Assembly: GCA_013399115.1 (NCBI GenBank)
Contig: VXAA01003152.1
Location: 145,520-209,519 of the forward strand
Source: Anseranas semipalmata
Taxonomy: Eukaryota; Chordata; Aves; Anseriformes; Anseranatidae
Direction: 5' to 3'
DNA: 64,000 nt
Shown here: positions 11,636-24,900 of the stretch, one piece after another
Numbering within the stretch: position 1 is the first letter of the stretch
Layout: each line of letters starts with the position of its first letter
Notes under the pieces: generated by a model
Told to the model about the DNA's origin: nothing
Seen by the model: the letters and a program-made list of their open reading frames with translations, nothing else
Database searches by the model: none
Made by a program: the position numbers and the translations under genes

Positions 11636-12762
11636 CTGAAATGACCACAGCAATATATTCATATAATCTCTCCAAAAGATAGCTTTACTCCATCTGTATC
11701 TCTTTTCAAGTCACGTTTAAAGTGCCCCAAACTTTTCAAGCTCTTGGAGCCAAAAGTGACTGCATTGAGGACCACAGCAGAGTCAGTTCTGCAGTATGGT
11801 ACAGCAGCAAGCTTACTCCCACCTCTCAGGCCAAGCTGCCCACTCACACAATTTCTGGTCCAAGCAGTTTGCTTTTCCTCACTTAAACAGCTTGAGAGAA
11901 AGCATACACAAAATTTGTTCAAAATACTTGGCTAATACTTTGCTTGAACTAGAAGATTGAGCACTTGAGAAAATCTCTGCTCAAAAAACAGCTGCTTTAT
12001 TCTAACAAAAATAGAATGTAGCTTAGAAAAGGCTTTCTTTCAAGCACACAATCTTCAGATATTATGCATCAGCATGCAGAGTGCGTCTGTCAGATGTTGG
12101 AACAAAGCTTTAAATTGTACCATCTAACTTAATTCTCAAGACAGGGTCAGCACATTCACAGAGCTTTTTTTTTTTTTTTTTTCCTTTGAGATGTCCTTTA
12201 AGTAATATTTATTTAGCTTCTTACATCTTCATCAGTACTGATTCTTGCTTTTCAACTCCTTAAAGTCCAGATTTTCCCAACATAACGCAAAACAGAGTGA
12301 TGTTAAAACGTGTGATCACCAAAAGCATCACAAAATTGTCAAAGACTACTTATTAAATCAAAATCGGTTTTCATCTCTCCCCACTTACAGATTTTTTTCC
12401 AGTAACAAGAGGAAATAAAGAAAGGGATTGCACAGTACATCATTCTTGCAGTCTGAGTTTAATACGAAAGTTTTATAGCTCCCTAAACTTTCCTCATATG
12501 ACACCCACTTATCTGCCTGTGCTTCAGAGGTTTTCCATAACCACTCTATCCTGCTCTGGGGGAAGGCTCTCTGTGCCCTCCACATCCTTCTTTCCACTTT
12601 ACCACAGCCCTGGTTTTTAATTCATTCTATTCTCCCCTGAGAGGGTTTTTGTGTATTCCTCCATGTAGAATTTTCTCATCCATAAGAATGTGTGTGTGCT
12701 CACATTTTCCTTTCTGTGCCAAGGGCTCCTCTTGCAGTCCCATTAATTTTCCCCATCCTGTT

Positions 12763-12779
12763 TCTCTCTCTCTCTCTCT
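12763..12779. repeat. (TC)8 microsatellite
   Basis: Uninterrupted CT dinucleotide run of 17 bases inside a wider pyrimidine-rich stretch that continues into CCCCCACCCCC. Confidence 0.95.
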
Positions 12780-12832
12780 GGGCCCCCACCCCCAAAAGGT
12801 ACCATCTTTTACTTTCAACTGGTAAGACAGAG

Positions 12833-12861
12833 AAACAAACAAACGAACAAACAAACAAAAA
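12833..12861. repeat. (AAAC)n simple repeat
   Basis: About seven AAAC units with one G substitution (AAACGAAC). It follows the CT run by about 55 bases. Confidence 0.93.
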
Positions 12862-14525
12862 CATTAATTCAAGGCTATGAAATATATTTTTTTAAAATGA
12901 ATCTATCTATATAAGAGCATTTATATAAAAATGTTTCTTATATCCTCCTTTTCAGATCTCTTTGTAACAGCCTAATGTGCCAAATTAAAAAATAAAATCT
13001 CTCAGATATCCTTTCACAAGCTTCAAATATGTTAGGAACTCTATTTTGCGGGTGCCCCTGATTTATTCATTCACACCAGTCAGCAGAGTGCAGTAATTAA
13101 AGAAAACTTCCATGTAAGTTTAAACTACTAGTGGAGATACATACCCTTATTAATGCAAAGTAGCCAGCTAAAACATACGGATGTTTTGTTCTGTCAGACT
13201 GAGCCACACTGACAATGGGCTATTTACTAAAAAGGGAAGGAGCAGCCCAGTTGATACAGTTTAAGATGTGACATTAATCAGCCATCTTTTGCTGAGCCCG
13301 CAGGAACTGAAAGGTCAAACCCAGTGCTGCTGCTTTAAAGCATCCTCAAAAAGGCCTAGAAATTCCTCATTCTTCCCTAATTAAAAACACTGAAAGTGAT
13401 ATATGGAATGATGAGGCTAAATTAACTTTTTTTTTTTTTTTTATGCGACAGAAATCCTTTTTGTTTCTCATCTGTATTAAAAAAACACACACAAAGCCCC
13501 TTACTCTTCAATATAATTGCTTAAATAACATTGTAGACCAGATACTTAATGTTAAAAACATTATGCACACAGTGCTTATACAAACATGCAAATTATAAAG
13601 TTTAATAATCTAACAGCATATATCTGTGTATTAAATTTTAATTTTCTACCTTGAGACTCTACTGATACATAATTTCACAAAATCTCTTATTAAAATGGGA
13701 ACGAAATAGCTTTTGTAGTCAATAAAACTAAAACAAAAATCCCTTTGATACAGCAAACATGAGTGATTTTAATAGTCACTTCATGCCTAAACAACTCTCT
13801 TTTGATGTTGCTTCTTCACATCTCCATGAAACGTATATATAGAAGTATTTATCGTTCTACTCCAATGACAAACACCAGCCGGATCCCAAGCTTTGTGCAA
13901 GAAAATTAAAATAATCTGAAGTTTAGATATCTCTGAGCCTCATCAAAAGATCAAAAAAGAGCGAAGATCAAGAATCAACTATACAAGTCCCAACACAACA
14001 CAGGGAGAGTCAAGATGTACCGACACCAGCAGCTGTGTGGTGCGACAGGAACAGTTCTGGTGCTGAGGATCAGCTAGACACACCACACATTTTTCAAACA
14101 CATTACTGGTTTGGCCATAGACCGCATGCCCATCTCCAGCTTTGGTGTCCCTTGAAACAAACCCAGTTCGTACACTCTTGAGACCTTTCTGCAACATGAA
14201 CCAAAGAGTAGTAATTGGTGGCAACTGGGTGATTTGCTTCAACGATGCATTCCCGACCTTAACCAAAATGATGAGATAAACACACGCTGAGATACCTCAG
14301 ATTAAGATCCATGAAAATGAGCACACCGGCATGTAGAACCATTTCAGCTAGTCAATAAGAAATTTTGAGAATAATAGGGTATCTTAAATGCCATCTTTAT
14401 TCAAAATTCAGCAATGTTACCCTGAACTACCAAGTTTCACTACTCCTCTCACTGCACTGAAAGCTCTCTGGGGTCTAAAGCCCCCACCGTTGTTTTGTTG
14501 TTGTTGTTTTGTTTTGTGGTGTTTG

Positions 14526-14550
14526 TTTTTTTTTTTTTTTTTTTCCCCCC
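14526..14550. repeat. T19 run followed by C6
   Basis: A homopolymer of 19 T abuts six C, preceded by a TTG/TTTTG-rich stretch from about 14490. This is the largest of several poly-T runs in the intron. Confidence 0.93.
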
Positions 14551-17500
14551 AAGTTATAAAAAGAGCAAGAGACAGACACATTTAAACCTTTACTACCTTA
14601 CTTTTAGATGACGGTTTGATTGCTGCCCTAAATTCACTGGTCAGTCATTTAACCATCATAAGGCAGATCTTGGTTGACTTCCCTCTTCTGCTTAAGAGGG
14701 TTAAAAATCATATTTATCAAGAGACTTCTTAACCCATCTCACTATTCTTTAACTGAAGCAGGTTGCTTTGCATGGAAAAATGATTCACTGGGTAAAATGG
14801 TCCACTGTAGACTAACCAGGGTACCTGAGAAAGGAGACAAATTGTATTCTGAATACTATACTATTTTGTATCAAGGGGCTTTTCATGGGATCTGTATATG
14901 CTGCACCCAGAAAATACATAAACAACAATAGGTCTATAGGTCATTCCAGTGAGAGATCAATGACAGCTTAGTAAATCACATCTCCCACATCTCAAACTTC
15001 TTTTATTTTCTCATAATTATCTTTTAAATGTGGGTGATAGAGAAGATTCTTGAGGCTATCCTTACATGAATGTAGACATCTTGTAATAACCTTCAAAAAG
15101 TTCCTTACCACTGGCAACAAACAAAAGTATTTAGAATCATTTAGAATTCATTTTGCTCTGAAGTTGCTCTGCCTTCTGTAAAACTTTCATCTTAAACAAG
15201 CAGTGGAGATATTGATATTATCTGCTAGAAGAAAACAGTAGGGCAAATTGAATATTCACTCAATATATAATATACTTGCAAATATCGGTATCTGATACGT
15301 ATCATTATTTATTGCAAAGGATTGGTTACACATTTAATATTCGTTATGTCAATGACTGTATCAATCTGCTGATGCCCTTCTATTTCCAAAAATAAACATG
15401 TAATGTGATTAACCCACTCTAAGTACATTTCTGTGTCTTCCATAAATACTGAGTTATCTTGCTATTTCCTTTTTGACACTTCTTTTCTTTGGTTATTTAT
15501 ACCACGTTTGAAAGGATACCATCTGCCCTTCTGTCTTCATGAGATTAGTAGCTAGAAGAAATCTTGATAGCTACAGATTCCAAAGCTTTCCATACACAAA
15601 TACATATATATATATAGGTACTGTTTGATGCAGTTAGAATACAATTAAGACTTTCCAAACATGCTCAAAGGTGTTTCAAACCACTGAACCAGATAATAAT
15701 TTTCAACTATTAGCAAAGGCACTTTTACTAAAAATCTGAGATAAACTTAATTGCTAGCAGAATTTAACAATGCAATATGCGTTTTAAAGGTTTTGTGAAA
15801 ATCTTTTGGAAAACCACCTTAAAATTCCACACAATATTTGTGCACTTCCTTGGTAGAGCTAATTATAATGCTCTTACAGTTATATTCCCACATAAGCTAT
15901 TTGCTGAGCCAATTTTAAGGAGAGGGAACTTTTCTGCTAAGGAATGCTAGAATTCAAGTGTTGAGGCACTCCTTTGCTCAGAAAGTGGCTGACACAGCAC
16001 AAATCAGCAATGCCCAGCTGTCTTCTGCAAAATGTCATTAAATGTGGCTGGCACTAAGAGAATCTCTATTTGAGAATGGTGACTAAACCTCACAACCACT
16101 ATCTAACACTACCACAGAAAGCAAATCTTGACTATGAAAAATTCATTACTTGCTTACTTGCTTAGTACATCATAAAATGCCCCCCCCCCAGTTCAATCTG
16201 ATTGGATTTTGTCTAGTTAGGATTAGTAATTTATACTGATGAGTGACACATGACTTAAAATGGCATATATGGCTACATTTCTTTGAAAGCCTTTAAAATA
16301 AAATCAACTTTGAGAGTAAACATGCATAGGTAATTAGGCAACTGCAATAATGTGTTCAGATCCTATCCAGAGACTAACAGATAAAGATCTAATTCTTCCT
16401 CTATCAAACAGAATATGATTATAGGTGATGTGCTAAGATAATTTGCTGGGTAATAAGGTTGGACTACTTGTGAGGAATTAAGATACATAACTCTTCTTTA
16501 ATTACATACATTCTAGTTGCATACAAGACATAAGGCAAGAAATACATATAACAGGTGAAGAAATTTATCTCAGGCTTTCAGTAGCAACAGAACTACTTTG
16601 CAAAATTAGAGTAGATAGGGATGTCACCAGAATCCAGATATACCCCTGCACTTCTTTTGTTTATTTTTACGTAATTGCAAAGTACACGCATCTCTTGCTA
16701 CTTTCTGTTGACAGTATTCAATTCCTTATGAACATTCAAATTAGAAAAGATTATGTACGCTGCATATGTTTTTACTACTGCCCTCCTGGCACCTGGTATC
16801 ATCAAAACCACAAATTTAATCAAGGCTTGAAAGGGTAAAAAATTAAAAAGTCACTTACAAAGCTTTTCATTCACATTTTCTTCAGATGCTTTCAGAATCA
16901 ATATGTGTTCTACTAATTAAGTAAACAACCAAATACCAATAAACAAAATTTCCAACTGGCTCGTTAATAGAAAGTAGCAATGGTCAATCACAATTTGTTG
17001 GTAAATTTATGATTCCATTGTCAGCATGAAGCCCCTAATTATCAACACTCTAGTTTAAAGGCTCATTATTTTAGGAACTCTACAGTAGGGAGATGACTGG
17101 ATTGATGGAGTGAATGTATATTCATGGTGTAACCTATGAAGCTTTGGCAGCTACAGTTTGATGACTTTCACACACATATTTTCCTTTTGTGACTTCATTT
17201 AGAAAGGAATGCAAAACTGAGAAAACCTGGGTTAAGACTGCTATCTCCACATCTTTTACATTTCTATATAGCATCTTCAACATGTAAAATACATTGTCAC
17301 AATGTTACTCAACAGCTGTAAATATCTAGAGATTAATCTTGAAAAGCAAGAAAGAAAAAACCTCCAGATCTTTTAAAAAGCATTCCTCCTGTCCTTCCCA
17401 GACACTACTCTTCCATCAGCCTTCTCACATACTTTGAAAGTATGCATACCAAAGAGGAGTTATAAAATCTTTCTATTGTGGGATGCTGCTCAGTGTTGAA

Positions 17501-18675
17501 AATTTGCTGTCACTTTTTATTTTCTCACACTGCATTAGCATAAAACTAGGTTTAGTGGCTTTATAGACATGATGCTAGCTGCTTTTGGATTTTTTTCCAA
17601 TTGCAGATAGATCCCAGCAGAGACTCCTTGCCACTCAGCAATGCGGTAGTGGGCAACTTAGGTTGTAAATTCATTTTGTCATGGTTTAGGAAGTGTAAGT
17701 CATAATTCAGTAGAAGAGCGATTTCCCAGATAAACCATAATTGTAAGCAGATTTTGTTAGAAGCATAACCTGAAGAGGTAAGGAGAAGCAGTGGTGTTTC
17801 TAACAGCTGCCCAGCAAAGAGATTTTGCTTCCTTAATCATTACCTTAGGGTAGGTAATAGTTATTCTATCAAAACTAAACCACATCTAAACTAGAGCTTT
17901 AGATACTTAAACATTAGATTGTGTTTATTCAGATTAGATGCATTAAAAACATATAATCGCTATACTATGTGATTTAAATTATTTTTAAGTCTGGCACTTT
18001 ACTAGTACCAGGTACCTCTTAAATGTTCCATTGGAAATCGGACATGGGTGGGTATATTAACAAGAGTGAAAATTAATGACCAAGCTTGTTTCTAATTTCA
18101 GCCATCCTTGCTTGTTTTTACCTCATTAACCATTTTTAGTTGCAATAAAGCAAAACTGTCAAGACTACTTAGGATAAGCAGGACTACCTCAGTAATAATT
18201 TGATTCATGAGACACTCACAAGGCCTCTTGAAAAAATAACTTGCTTCATTTCAAGATAGTATAAGGTGTGTGTATAACAACACTGAAATGACTCACTCTT
18301 TTCAACAGTATTTGAAATATTTTTTCTTCCTGCTTTTGTCATGAAATGTTCAGCATTACAGAAGGCATTAGATGATACTACTGCTCCCCCACTAAGAAAA
18401 AGAACTTTTAACAGTGTGCAAAGTTTCAGCTTTGGAAAAAACTCTGAATTGTTGGGTTATGGAAGAGAATGAATGAAGATAAGTAGCAAGGTATTTCTGC
18501 AGTCTCCTGAAGAATGAATGAAAAAGAAAATGAAGAAAAAGAAAATGAATCTTGGAAACCAAACAATTTTGGACGAAGTACTATTAAAGTGGGGCTTTAC
18601 TGGCAAAAATACCTATTTAAAACTGCTGTGCACAGTTTCTGGGATAATAGGATCTTACCAGGTTTACTACAGCTG

Positions 18676-18694
18676 TTTTTTTTTTTTTTTTTTT
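18676..18694. repeat. T19 homopolymer
   Basis: Nineteen consecutive T, plus-strand orientation. No transposon tail can be attached to it. Confidence 0.95.
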
Positions 18695-20700
18695 CAAAGT
18701 TTAATATAAGAACAAATTATGTATTTCACTTTGTATTCCTAATCAGTATTTTATTTTTTAAAATAATTTTAATTAATTCTCATTGATCTACCCATTGTTA
18801 TCCTTCAAAACCAGAAATCTGTTTTTGCATTTGGAACAACTATACATCATTAAGAGTAAGATCCCTGTATTTCAATTTCTTTAAACTTCTGGCTGGTATT
18901 AGATCTATTGTCTCTGTGTAACCAGTCAAACAGAGACTTGTTCAGAGAAGATTATGGAAAAGAGAATGCTGTATTGTATTGCCCATTTTTCACGATACTT
19001 TTTTGATACAGTTAAGCTGCACCTAGTAAGAAGTACAAGCACTAGAAGCCCAAGATGAGGATGTGGCAGTCAATAACATGGGATGTTTGGAACTGGTAGA
19101 ACTGATTTTGATGTGGAAAAGAATTCAAATATTTAAAATAAACATCCATTCCAAAAATATTTTACAATGCTTAGCCTTTTTTTCATTAAAATCTAAGCTT
19201 CCTACTTAAATTACGGGAATCTTCTTCTGGCAACTGAGTGTATCTGATTATTTGGATTAATTTGTGGATTTAATACCAACTAACTTTATGCTGAGCTTAT
19301 CCTCTATACATAAATCAAGTTCCATCTTAAGTTAATTTCAAGGCTGATTATTTCGGGAACATTTTGTGGTATAAATTATTCATTACATAGATTTTTTTTA
19401 TACTCGTTTGACAGAAAATAACAGAGGCTGTGCCAACTCGTTTTTCTAAATATGATACTTGGGGAGCAAATACTAGAACACACTTGGCAATACTTCAGCC
19501 GACTGATAAGAACTATCTAACAATGCAACTTCACCCTTTTCCTATTTATTTATTTATTACTATATTGATAGTCAAACTCCTTCCTGTGCCAAGGTTTGTC
19601 ATTACTGAAGTTCTTTGAACAGCATATAAGTAGTATAAGGACTTCTGCTAAATTTTCTCACAGCCTTACACATTTGGATACTTTTCTCTTGTTCAATTTC
19701 AAGGAAATCATTCCAGGCCCATGGCTTGACTGCTCCTCACAAACCTAGGAAGACAACGACTTCAACGTAACCACATATTTTCCAGTTGCTGTATCTATTA
19801 CATGACACAAAACATGTCCCAATCTGATTTATGTAGCATTATTTAACTCTACTCAAAGAGCTTTAAATATATGAACAAATACAAAAATGTTTAACTGTAT
19901 TGTTCTTGATCACCATGTAATAAAATAGGTCAAAATATCCATACCCAGTAAAAGTGAAAATAGATTCTGCCTCTATAAATGCGATCACTTACTTACACTA
20001 GGCAATTTGTTATTCTCTAAGCCAACTTAAGCCTGAAAAATGTTGCATAAAAATTGAATTTTTTTGATTATATTATGTTCTGCTTGTATCAGCCAGCAGA
20101 TTTGTTAGCAGTATTCATTTGTCATTTTTCAGGTGCAGTGTTGTTTGCCATGGTGGCAGAACATTTGCTTGTATATTGTGTCCTCAAGAGAAGGTGCACT
20201 GACCAAATTAGGCTCACAGCTTCTTTATAAGCATTGCAGTCACCCTTTGTCAGAATATGCAACTGAAACAAGTTTGAATTAATACAGAGGAACTTTAAGA
20301 ATAAAGAATTTTTTGCTTTATTTTTGGAAAGATGTATTTTAAATGTCACTACTTAAAATCACATTGCATTGAATGATACCTTCAAAAGTACTATAAAACG
20401 TTTACAACATTATCAAGCATGCATATAATGCTATCAGTCTGTGCCAACCTCATATATTATATTCAAATAGGGTTTTCTTGTATATATAAAATGCTAAAGA
20501 CATTGGCTATATTGAAAATGTTTTGTTCTGAATGTTAGTAAATACCTGGATAAAGTCTGTCCATGTAATGCTGATTCAATCATTTTCTACATGTACTCAA
20601 GCAAGGATAATCCCTCCTGAACTATAACCCTTGCTAATCTAAATCGTCTAGCCTTCCCTCTATAGTCCATGGACAGGAAAAAGAAGCTCCAGAGAACAAT

Positions 20701-21935
20701 TCATAGAATCATAGAATCATAGAACATCTCAAGTTGGAAGGGACCCATAAGGATCATCAAGTCCAACTCCTAGCACTACACAGGTCTGCCCAAAAATTCA
20801 GACCATATGACTAAGAGCACAGTTCAAACACTTCTTAAACTCCGATAGGTTTGGTGCTGTGACTACGTCCCTGGGGAGCCTGTTCCACTGCGCGACTACC
20901 CTCTCAGTGAAGAACCTCTTCCTGATATCCAGCCTGAACCTCCCCTGTCGCAGCTTGACTCCATTCCCTCGGGTCCCATCACTGGCCACTAAAGAGAACA
21001 GATTGGCGCCTGCCCCTCCGCTCCCCCTCTTGAGGAAGCCGTAGACCGCCATGAGGTCTCCCCTCAGCCTCCTCTTCTCCAGGCTGAACAGGCCAAGTGA
21101 CCTCAGCCGCTCCTCGTATGTCTTCCCCTCTAGGCCCTTCACCATCTTGGTAGCCCTTCTCTGGACACTCTCCAAAAGTTTCACGTCCTTTTTGTACTGT
21201 GGTGCCCAGAACTGCACACAGTACTCAAGGTGAGGCCGCACCAGCGCAGAGTAGAGCGGGACAATCACTTCCCTCGACCGACTAGCAATGCCGTGCTTGA
21301 TGCACCCCAGATACAGTTGGCCCTCCTGGCTTCCAGGGCACACTGCTGGCTCATGTTCAGCTTGCTGTCAACCAAAACTCCCAGATCCCTCTCTGCGGGG
21401 CTGCTCTCCAGCATCTCATCCCCCAGTCTGTACGTATAGCCAGGGTTGCCCCTTCCCAGGTGCAGGACGCGGCACTTGCTCTTATTAAACTTCATGCGGT
21501 TGGTGATTGCCCAGCTCTCCAATCTGTCCAGATCTCTCTGCAAGGCCTTTCCACCCTCAAGGGAGTCAACAACTCCTCCCAGTTTAGTATCATCTGCAAA
21601 TTTGCTCAAAACACCTTCTAGTCCTACATCCGAATCGTTTATAAAAACATTGAAGAGAACTGGCCCTAAAATGGAGCCCTGGGGGATCCCACTGGTGACC
21701 AGCCACCAGCCTGATGCGGCCCCATTCACCATAACCCTTTGAGTCCTGCCCGTCAGCCAATTGCTCACCCATCGTATGATGTTTTTGTCCAGCTGTATGC
21801 TGGACATTTTGCCCAGTAGGATCCTACGGGAAACTGTGTCAAAAGCTTTACTGAAATCCAAAAAGATTACATCAGCTGGTTTCCCTTGATCGACTAGATG
21901 GGTGATCTTAGCATAAAAGGGAATCAAATTCATCC
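20701..21935 (-). mobile_element. CR1 LINE, 5'-truncated, best-preserved copy, sense to PHF14
   Basis: The 3' end is at the low coordinate: three perfect 8-base units TCATAGAA at 20701-20724 (TTCTATGA on the element strand) begin the sequence. Next comes the CR1 3' UTR, then ORF2 read on the minus strand up to a 5' truncation near 21935, inside the reverse transcriptase just before motif A. Compared with the other copies it has few stops and long open frames, so it is the youngest-looking CR1 here, although it is heavily truncated and cannot move. It sits in the intron downstream of the PHD exon in the same orientation as PHF14 transcription. The 5' boundary is placed where the text stops resembling CR1 and is accurate to about 10 bases. 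Confidence 0.97.
20798..21933 (-). pseudogene. CR1 ORF2 reverse transcriptase, C-terminal two thirds, one frameshift
   Basis: From the truncated start the frame reads through motif A with its catalytic Asp intact ([13 protein letters not shown]), motif B ([20 protein letters not shown]) and motif C with FADD ([11 protein letters not shown]). It then runs into the thumb and C-terminal region ([21 protein letters not shown]). At about 21305-21315 a single base appears to be missing in the run encoding NCIWG. That shifts the frame to an early stop at 21265, while the downstream part stays open in another frame from 21343 to a stop at 20798, passing SYEERL-like [20 protein letters not shown]. The amino-terminal endonuclease and the first RT motifs are absent, so no active enzyme could be made. 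Confidence 0.93.
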
Positions 21936-24900
21936 AAATTTAAGGAAAATGTCTAAAATGAGGGCGCAGTATCAGCATTTTACAAACAGGAAGACAAGAC
22001 ATAGGGAGAATAAGAATTAAAAATTCTATTAAATTTGTTACTCAGTTTTTAATAGTCTAGACCACACTATTGTGGAGACTACTTCTAAAACACAGCTTAC
22101 ATTATCACCAGCTGCAGCTCTGAGAATTCAGCCTTTTAACATTTCAGGCCAAAGGATCTAAGCTGGGCAGCAGTAAACAAGGAGAAAAAAATCACTAAAC
22201 ATCTGAAAATTTTAATTTGTCTAGCATTCACAGGAGCTCAGGGGTGACACAAGGGTAAAATTCAATCTTCCAGTCACAACTCAACTACTTCAAATGTAAG
22301 GGCAATCTTCCTTTTTTCTGTTCCTGAAATCATCACTTTTGCTTTCGTGTCTTGTAAAACCTGAAGACAGTATTTTCTTCTAATAGTCAACCCAAGTTAA
22401 TCTCTTTCAGTGACACCCAACAGCTAAATCAGAGAAGGCAGGGGTCCTATAGAAAAAAAATCACAGTGTGAAGTAATTAAAGGCTGTAAATCCATGCATA
22501 GTCATAAAAAGAATAAAGTGCTGCATGCAACCTTAATTTTGGTATTTCCTACATTTTGAGAGCTTGACATCAGGACTTTTTGGTTCTGCTGTTACTTTTT
22601 TTAAAATACAGTTGTGTGAAAGCATACAAGTGTGAGAAAATACTCCCTGAGTTTGAGATAAAGGAATAATGAAAAAAATTAAATTCCATAACCCATAATG
22701 AGACTGACACCTGCACAACTTAAGAAAGATGAGAAATTTCTACCCTCCTCATAGACCTTCTTAACCACCCACTTCATCTTAGCATAAAATTCCATATACT
22801 AGAGGAATTAAACTGAATTCCTTTTTTGACCAAATTAAGAGATTTGAAATAAATTTTACATGATGATGTTTCAATAATGCATTTTAATGATTTTTAATTC
22901 AAAAAGACTATTTCCAACATTATATTCAATATTTTAATATTATAGTGTCCAATTACATTTGCTTATTCACTATGTGAAAGCAAGATATACCAAAAGAAAT
23001 GTTGCTGCTCTGCTAACAAGTAGAATTATCCATGATTGCTTTCCAACACAAAAGGCATACAAAAAAATACTACTTGCCAGGGCTGGTGTGTCATGGATTC
23101 GTCATTCCAGAAAATATTTCCTGAGGGGTTTAGATGAGAATTCTATGCGTATACACTGACAATTTATTTCCACTGAAAAAATGCAATACAGTAAAAAGAT
23201 GAAATAAAAGCAAACTAAACAGAAGTCTACAGGCAAGGCAGCTGATCTTGCAGCACTCAAATAATGACCTGACACGTACACTCTGCAGCTTTTTGCAAAA
23301 TAGATTGTACACAAAGATGAACAGATCGAAACCAAAGTAGCACAGTCATTGTAACTATCGTGATATATTTTTAAAGTCTTTGCTGCCTTGGTACTTTGCA
23401 AAATTTTAAAATTGGAAGAGATATGTGAAACAGTACTTTTCAAAAGGAAGGCAACAGAAAGGAATCCTGAATAGCTGCATCTAGTAACAACGAGACTCCA
23501 CAACGAGGCCCTTATTGCACATAATGAACACATGGTCAGGCCACATTTATTCCTACAAAATATTACAACATCATAATAGTAAATAATTTGATTTGTTTTA
23601 TTTATTTTTATTAAATTGAACTTAACTAAGGTTCTATATTTCTTCTGAATATCATTATTTGAAATTATCAGGAAATTTATGATTTACAGTGCTGTTTCGC
23701 AATACTGAAAATACACCATAACCTTTTTGCAGTGTAGATGGATAATGTTAAAGAAATGGAGAGCTTATAGCTTCAGCTTTCAAGTGATGTAACAAAATCT
23801 ACAATGTTTTTGAGATGAGAGAGCTTGTCAGACCTTAGTAGTGAGCATCACCCATTCCATAAAAGAGACAGTGAGTATTACCAGCAGAGAAGCTGTTGCC
23901 CTCATGCCCTACAGCAAAGTCTCTCTCTGTCTGTTATTTGACAGACAGGGTAATATGGGAATATGCTATGTTGGTGGAAAAACTGACATGATTGCTGGAG
24001 AGTCCTGTGACTAGTATGAGCAAAATGGAAGTAGCATGTCCAACACTTGTAACAGATAGCAATTTAAAGCATATGTTTCTTATTGCTACATTACTTCTCT
24101 TATACCTCTGACACCTGCAAGTGTTTAGTAAAATCTGAAAATAAAAACACATTATTTGCTGTCAGCGGTATGCAACATGTAAAATTGATGTATTGAACAT
24201 CATAATTAGAAATAAAAAAACAACTAAACCATTACATGCTATGCTCCATAATCTCTCTTCATTGAAATAGTGTAATTTACTTACCAACTGTTTTCAAGAG
24301 CCAACACTGCTACAGAAGATATCGTCACAGAATTTTAAAACGTATACTCTACCAGTGATTTAAATTGGATCATAACAGATGAAAAACGTTGAAGGAATGA
24401 AAACTAAACAATAGTCTCCTTGGCAAAAGCTGGAAATTCAATCCTATTTTGCTGCTATAATCCGTACTAGAAACTTCACTGTGACATACCAAAAATTGGA
24501 TTTAGTGAGTGACTGAGAGATTGAAATTGCTGGGAGCTCAGGCTTGCAATTCATCCATAGGTCAGGCAGAGTGCAGCAAACAAGGCAACTTTCTCTACAG
24601 TTTTCCTCTTCCTAGCTTTAAGTACACATCTGAGGGACTACTCCCTCTAGCGAGGGGCAGAAAAAGCCTTATCATGTCAGCTCCTGCTGCCTGCGAAAGG
24701 CTGTACGTGGATATATAATATACAATTCTAAAGCCACATAGAAAATTGAATGTGGAAATGATTAAGTACATAAACAAAGCTCTAAACCTTTTAAAACCAT
24801 GTTCACATTAAGGAAGGTTTGCAAGGAATGTAACTCAACACTATGTTGTTTGAATTTGTAACACAATATAGAGTAAAACAACGACAAAAAAAAGCTACAT

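Larger units (their letters stand above)
9781..20700 (-). other. PHF14 intron, gene-free stretch downstream of the PHD exon
   Basis: About 11 kb of AT-rich intron without a recognisable transposon. It holds simple repeats (listed separately), a C run at 16180-16189, an AT dinucleotide stretch near 15604-15617 and T runs at 12165-12182, 14526-14544 and 18676-18694. Two parts, about 13180-13400 and 15845-16075, read like conserved noncoding DNA. A GC-richer patch at 13979-14266 carries a 95-codon minus-strand frame of unknown nature. No further exon could be supported. Confidence 0.6.

Noticed and set aside
12385..12597. 70-codon minus-strand frame ending next to a GTAAGTGG site
   Set aside because: The translation is driven by composition, with a leucine-rich low-complexity end; no acceptor of quality and no family match.
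16807..16910. Minus-strand stretch with a GTAAGTGAC donor and an open frame (ILKASEENVNEKL) that looks coding
   Set aside because: The possible acceptors give stop codons in the phase required by the PHD exon (phase 0), and the open frame needs a phase no neighbouring exon supplies.
23102..23533. 143-codon minus-strand frame
   Set aside because: Rich in Phe, Cys, Ser and Leu as expected from AT-rich DNA read at random; no domain, no exon borders in phase.
24293..24320. 25-base exon-like segment with a good acceptor and GTAAGT donor
   Set aside because: The length is incompatible with the phase-0 neighbours, and joining it to other candidates creates early stops.
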